This document shows positions 60,496-64,000 of a stretch of DNA of 64,000 nucleotides, piece after piece. Below the pieces are notes generated by a model. That model saw nothing but the letters and a program-made list of their open reading frames with translations. It searched no databases and was not told the origin of the DNA. The stretch comes from Flavobacterium hydatis (lineage in GTDB: Bacteria; Bacteroidota; Bacteroidia; Flavobacteriales; Flavobacteriaceae), in assembly GCF_000737695.1 (NCBI RefSeq), contig NZ_JPRM01000028.1, positions 23,044-87,043 on the forward strand, read 5' to 3'. A program made the position numbers and the translations under genes. Numbering within the stretch: the first letter of the stretch is position 1; each line of letters begins with the position of its first letter.

Positions 60496-62283
60496 TTACG
60501 AATTACTAAATTGTAGGTTGCTTAAGTTTTTATATGTTCCGTTTTCTAAAGCAATTAATTCCTGGTGCGTTCCTTGTTCAGAAATAATACCATTATCTAG
60601 AACTAGGATTTGGTCGGCACTACGTATCGTCGAAAGGCGATGAGCAATGATTATACTTGTTCTTCCTTGCATTAAAATTTCTAGTGCTTCTTGAACTAAT
60701 TTTTCGCTTTCGCTGTCTAATGATGATGTTGCTTCATCAAGAATCAGGATACTTGGGTTTTTAAGCAACGCACGTGCAATTGCTATACGCTGGCGTTGCC
60801 CACCAGAAAGCTTAATACCTCTTTCTCCAACCAGAGTATCGAATTTTTCAGGAAAACTTTCGATAAAATTAAATGCATTGGCTTGTTTGGCTGCTATTAA
60901 AATTTCTTCTTCGGTTGCGTCTGGCTTACCGTAAGCGATATTTTCTCTAATGGTTCCACCAAATAAAATTACATCTTGAGGAACTATACTCATGTTTCCT
61001 CTTAGGTTTTCTAAATCGTAATCGTAGATGTTTTTCCCATCTACAATGATTTCTCCCGCATCGATGTCATAAAAACGTAATAATAAAGATGAGATTGTCG
61101 ATTTTCCAGCTCCACTTGGTCCGACAATTGCAATTTTCTGACCGAATTTGGCAGTGAAATTAACATCTTTTAGAACTGTAATTTCTTTTCTTGACGGATA
61201 ACTGAATTGTACATTCTTAAAAGTAACATTTCCTTGTATTTTTTCGATTGCTGTCGAATTTTGATGCGAGTTTATTTTCTCAGGATGTTCGTCTAATAAT
61301 TCAAAAACTCGTTCCGTTGCTCCAATAGCTTTTTGTATTTGAGCATATAATTCGGCGATTCCACCAAAAGAAGCTCCAACAAAAGTAGAGTAGAGTACAA
61401 AGGATATTAATTGTCCTACGCTCATTTCGCCAGCAATACTCAATCGTACGCCATACCAAACTACTGCTACGATTGCTCCAAATAAACAGAAAATGATAAA
61501 AGAAGCAAAGTAACCACGGTATTTACCACCTTTGATTGCTAGTTTTACAACTTCTTTAATTTTTCCGTTATAACGTGCAATTTCGTACCATTCGTTAGCA
61601 AAAGCTTTTACAATACTAATTCCTTGCATGGTTTCTTCAACGATTACCTGGCTTTCGGCAACCTGATCTTGTACTTTCTTAGAGTATTTACGGATAAAGC
61701 GACCAAAAATAACTGCTGCAACTGCTACAAGCGGAACAACTGATAGCATTAATAAGGTTAATTTTAAACTCTCGGTAGCCAATAAAATTACTCCTCCTAT
61801 AATTAATATAAACTGACGTAAAAACTCGGCAATTGTAGAGGTTAATGTATCTTGTATCTGAGTAATATCGGCGCTTATGCGGCTATTTAATTCTCCTACT
61901 CGTTTTTGAGAGAAGAACGACATTGGTAACTTTACTAAATTACTGTAAAGTGCCGAACGAAGATTTGCCAGTGTATTTTCGGTAAAATTTACAAATAATG
62001 ATAATCTGAAGAATGAACATATAGATTGTAAAAAAAGAATAACGACTAATCCTAGTGCAATCATATTAGCCTCGGAGTTGTCTTTGTTTTTAACACAATC
62101 TATTAGCATTCCCATTAATTTAGGAAAGGCTAAGGCAGTTGCTCCAGTAAAGAGTAAAAATACCAATCCGACATAAAATTTCCATTGGTGTTTTCCTGCG
62201 TATTTAAAAATTATGGTTGCTTTATTGAGTGAAGTAGCGGTTATTTTTGATTTTGGTAAATCATTTTCTTTGAATCTTGCCAT
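60496..62283 (-). CDS. ABC exporter, fused membrane and ATPase domains
   Basis: The 595-residue protein is a half-transporter of the ABCB/MsbA type. It has six membrane helices in the first 320 residues and an ATPase domain with Walker A GPSGAGKST (388-396), signature LSGGQRQRIAIARAL (about 492-506), Walker B ILILDEATSSLD (about 512-523) and an H-loop His in IIAHRLST. It probably exports lipids or hydrophobic compounds as a homodimer. The start MARFKENDLP is preceded by a strong promoter. The gene is monocistronic. Confidence 0.95.
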   Translation of the reverse strand: MARFKENDLPKSKITATSLNKATIIFKYAGKHQWKFYVGLVFLLFTGATALAFPKLMGMLIDCVKNKDNSEANMIALGLVVILFLQSICSFFRLSLFVNFTENTLANLRSALYSNLVKLPMSFFSQKRVGELNSRISADITQIQDTLTSTIAEFLRQFILIIGGVILLATESLKLTLLMLSVVPLVAVAAVIFGRFIRKYSKKVQDQVAESQVIVEETMQGISIVKAFANEWYEIARYNGKIKEVVKLAIKGGKYRGYFASFIIFCLFGAIVAVVWYGVRLSIAGEMSVGQLISFVLYSTFVGASFGGIAELYAQIQKAIGATERVFELLDEHPEKINSHQNSTAIEKIQGNVTFKNVQFSYPSRKEITVLKDVNFTAKFGQKIAIVGPSGAGKSTISSLLLRFYDIDAGEIIVDGKNIYDYDLENLRGNMSIVPQDVILFGGTIRENIAYGKPDATEEEILIAAKQANAFNFIESFPEKFDTLVGERGIKLSGGQRQRIAIARALLKNPSILILDEATSSLDSESEKLVQEALEILMQGRTSIIIAHRLSTIRSADQILVLDNGIISEQGTHQELIALENGTYKNLSNLQFSNS

Positions 62284-62302
62284 TGTATAGTATTTATAAA
62301 TG

Positions 62303-62333
62303 CAAATGTATGACTATAGCGAGTTACTACAAA
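62303..62333 (-). promoter_or_regulatory. Promoter of the ABC exporter gene
   Basis: Read on the minus strand: TTTG (62333-62330), 19-bp spacer and TACATTTG (62310-62303), 20 bases before the ATG. Both boxes fit the consensus exactly. Confidence 0.7.
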
Positions 62334-62416
62334 AGAATTGTCCTATTTCGTGAAGTAATTAAAGTATTGGAAAATAAGGTGGTAAAAATAACTTTGAAAT
62401 TATTTTAAAAAAACAC

Positions 62417-62446
62417 TTGCAGATACCAAATCTAGCTGTATATTTG
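62417..62446 (+). promoter_or_regulatory. Promoter of tRNA-Val copy 1
   Basis: TTG (62417-62419), a 19-bp spacer and TATATTTG (62439-62446), about 38 bases before the tRNA. Confidence 0.75.
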
Positions 62447-62484
62447 CACTCGCAATCAGATAACGATAGCAGCCTAGTAAAATA

Positions 62485-62559
62485 GGGCGATTAGCTCAGC
62501 TGGTTCAGAGCACCTCGTTTACACCGAGGGGGTCGGGGGTTCGAACCCCTCATCGCCCA
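62485..62559 (+). tRNA. tRNA-Val (anticodon UAC), copy 1
   Basis: The cloverleaf is complete: acceptor GGGCGAT/ATCGCCC with discriminator A, D-arm GCTC...GAGC, anticodon arm CCTCG/CGAGG with loop TTTACAC (anticodon TAC) and T-arm with TTCGAAC. CCA is encoded at 62560-62562. A promoter lies upstream and a terminator follows. Confidence 0.96.
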
Positions 62560-62564
62560 CCAAG

Positions 62565-62597
62565 AAACTCCTTAAGAAATTAAGGAGTTTTTTTATG
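62565..62597 (+). terminator. Terminator of tRNA-Val copy 1
   Basis: AAACTCCTTAA and TTAAGGAGTTT form an 11-bp stem around GAAA, followed by T7. Confidence 0.9.
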
Positions 62598-62640
62598 ATT
62601 TAGATTTAACGACTTAGTTGGCAGACGCGAACTCAATGAC

Positions 62641-63645
62641 TTATTTGCTTTTAAAGTCCGTGATGGTTTTTCCATCATAACGATATACTCCATTCAAAGA
62701 TCCAAACCAGATACTTCCATCGTTAGCCTCCAAAATCCCACAAAGCATTCCTGTTCCTTTTAGTGACATTATCTCGGTTACAGTAGGCTTTTTATTGTAT
62801 AGGTACTTTTGATCATATCGGGAAAGTGTCCAATCTCCATTCGGTTTTACTGCACCAGTAGTCCAGATGTTTCCTTTCTTATCTTCGATTATATTTGAAG
62901 CACCTCTTTGCGACACCTTAGTGAAGGTACTGCCGTCATAGCGCCAAAGACCATTATGACCGAGCCAAATATTACCTTTTCTATCTTCGATTATCGACCA
63001 AATGTTGTTAAATGCTTTACCTTCTTTGTCTTTAAAAACGATAAATGATTTTCCATCATAGTAACAGGCTTTACCTCTTGTCCCAAACCACAATTTCCCG
63101 GTTTTATCTTCCATAATAGTAGTAAGATCATTATTAGGAAGACCTTCTTTAGTTGTAAAATTTCGAAATGATTTCCCATCGTATCGGCTTGCTCCACCGC
63201 CAGTGGCGAACCAAATATTACCAGCTTTATCTTCATAAATAGAGACAATCCGATTATTAGGAAGTCCTTCTTTTGTTGTAAAATGTTGAAAGGACTTTTT
63301 ATTATAATAATAAACGCCTGAATCTTTGGTGGCAAACCAAAGGTTTTCTTTTCGATCTTCTAGAACATCCCAAAAGCTAGGTAAATTTATTTTACTAGTT
63401 ATATTAGTAAACGATTTTCCGTCGTATCGGAACACTCCGTTGTAAGAAGCTATTAAAATGTGTCCGTTTGCATCTTGTTTAATGTTTCGAACCATGCTAT
63501 TAGGCACTTGTGAAGTGATTGAGTCCTTAGTTTTGAACTCGATATTTTCTTTTGAAAGGTTTGTTTTGTCTTCTCCTTTGCTGAGTTTATTGCAGCCGAA
63601 AAGGAGAAGCCCAAATATTAAAGCTGTCAGTTTAATTTGTTTCAT
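62641..63645 (-). CDS. Two-component-regulator-propeller (Reg_prop) lipoprotein
   Basis: From the ATG at 63645 the 334-residue protein has a lipoprotein signal (MKQIKLTALIFGLLLFGC, Cys18). A beta-propeller of Reg_prop repeats follows, each with a WFAT or WFGT core (IYEDKAGNIWFATGGGASRYDGKSF, IMEDKTGKLWFGTRG, IIEDRKGNIWLGHNGLWRYDGS). In hybrid two-component systems these propellers sense ligands outside the cell; here no kinase domain follows, so it is a stand-alone surface propeller. An earlier start at 63762 would destroy the signal. It lies between two tRNA-Val copies in opposite orientation. Confidence 0.85.
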   Translation of the reverse strand: MKQIKLTALIFGLLLFGCNKLSKGEDKTNLSKENIEFKTKDSITSQVPNSMVRNIKQDANGHILIASYNGVFRYDGKSFTNITSKINLPSFWDVLEDRKENLWFATKDSGVYYYNKKSFQHFTTKEGLPNNRIVSIYEDKAGNIWFATGGGASRYDGKSFRNFTTKEGLPNNDLTTIMEDKTGKLWFGTRGKACYYDGKSFIVFKDKEGKAFNNIWSIIEDRKGNIWLGHNGLWRYDGSTFTKVSQRGASNIIEDKKGNIWTTGAVKPNGDWTLSRYDQKYLYNKKPTVTEIMSLKGTGMLCGILEANDGSIWFGSLNGVYRYDGKTITDFKSK

Positions 63646-63856
63646 TTCTAATGTCTGTTTGATGGTAGAGTAGTGTCCTATAAGGATAGCTAATTTAGTT
63701 AATATAAGAAATATTTTTGCTACAATTGATTGAGCTTTTAAGACAAATCTATTGAGATACAAAAAGGTTCACAAAGTTTAATCAATAGCCTTTAGAACTT
63801 TACGGGTAAATCAGGCTATCTGGAGAAAAAACTTTGAAATTATTTTAAAAAAAGGC

Positions 63857-63886
63857 TTGCAGATACGAAATCTAGCTGTATATTTG
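63857..63886 (+). promoter_or_regulatory. Promoter of tRNA-Val copy 2
   Basis: TTG (63857-63859), a 19-bp spacer and TATATTTG (63879-63886), the same arrangement as upstream of copy 1. Confidence 0.75.
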
Positions 63887-63924
63887 CACTCGCAATCAGA
63901 TAACGATTGCAACCTAGTAAAATA

Positions 63925-63999
63925 GGGCGATTAGCTCAGCTGGTTCAGAGCACCTCGTTTACACCGAGGGGGTCGGGGGTTCGAACCCCTCATCGCCCA
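63925..63999 (+). tRNA. tRNA-Val (anticodon UAC), copy 2
   Basis: Identical to copy 1 across all 75 bases. The window ends at the first C of its encoded CCA, so the 3' flank cannot be seen. Confidence 0.95.
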
Positions 64000-64000
64000 C

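Larger units (their letters stand above)
62391..62562 (+). repeat. Direct repeat unit holding tRNA-Val copy 1
   Basis: From AACTTTGAAAT at 62391 through the tRNA and its CCA, this is almost identical to 63831-64000, with only a few differences, all upstream of the tRNA. The spacing is 1440 bp. Confidence 0.85.

Noticed and set aside
62485..63999. tRNA-Val pair as attachment sites of an integrated element
   Set aside because: The repeat includes promoter and whole tRNA, and the 1440-bp interval has no integrase; tandem duplication is simpler.

Overview
The window reads as chromosome of a Flavobacterium-like member of the Bacteroidota. The DNA is AT-rich. Promoters carry the TAnnTTTG -7 box (for example at 1555, 18674, 62439 and 62303), and Shine-Dalgarno sequences are mostly absent. 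Gene families are typical of the phylum: RskA/ECF pairs, a fused ResB-CcsA, a CcsA-type cytochrome c maturation protein, Reg_prop propellers, TPR-tailed O-antigen ligases and a YpdA-type reductase. There is no integrase, transposase, phage module, CRISPR array or rRNA. Most of the window is core chromosome with small accessory islands.

Layout. 1-1438: two tandem genes with the same C-terminal domain. 1593-4856: fused cytochrome c biogenesis protein. 5290-7857: minus-strand arsenic operon (arsR, DUF6428, arsC-like, acr3) set among intergenic repeats. 8345-9623: a SUKH-type orphan and a DoxX protein. 9729-11047: ECF sigma factor and anti-sigma factor, divergent from a TonB receptor (11630). The 582-bp gap between them holds two hairpins with identical GGGGGATA loops that are complementary to ATCCCCC next to the receptor start codon. 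13988-18567: glutathione peroxidase, Crp-family regulator, cysteine hydrolase, iminopeptidase, acetyltransferase and thioredoxin-TPR protein. 18703-27721: menaquinone genes menD, menB, menA and menC, interleaved with DUF2853, cvfB, UPF0173 and TPR genes. 27852-33318: envelope pair (HhH/coiled-coil and OmpA), CYTH protein, a frameshifted YpdA, SelO and MsrA. 33541-41730: class-V aminotransferase and many small genes. 41722-42029: an operator array between a divergent XRE regulator and an M14 peptidase. 43275-46963: Lrp regulator, PEP carboxylase, DinB. 47461-52542: RecQ, an acidic-tail protein, a deoxyhypusine-synthase homologue and arginine decarboxylase. 52837-60379: aroB and proline dehydrogenase, separated by two tandem Wzy/TPR genes. 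60496-64000: ABC exporter and two tRNA-Val(UAC) genes bracketing a propeller lipoprotein.

A second layer is the intergenic DNA, which carries at least seven palindromic or structured repeat families. Family G is the most RNA-like: three copies keep an AAAGA loop and flanks while the 12-bp stem changes in a compensatory way. Family B has become part of two genes, supplying the last codons and stop of acr3 and of the DoxX gene.

How the genes work together: men genes feed the respiratory quinone pool, ccsBA matures c-type cytochromes, and PEP carboxylase and proline dehydrogenase feed central metabolism. SpeA with the DHS-like enzyme suggests a polyamine branch. YpdA (broken as read), MsrA, SelO, glutathione peroxidase and two thioredoxin-fold proteins are redox functions. 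The most promising undescribed features are regulatory: the GGGGGAT/ATCCCCC pairing near the TonB receptor, the family G element, the six-site XRE operator array and a class-II-positioned Crp-type palindrome. All functional statements come from reading the sequence; no database search was run.
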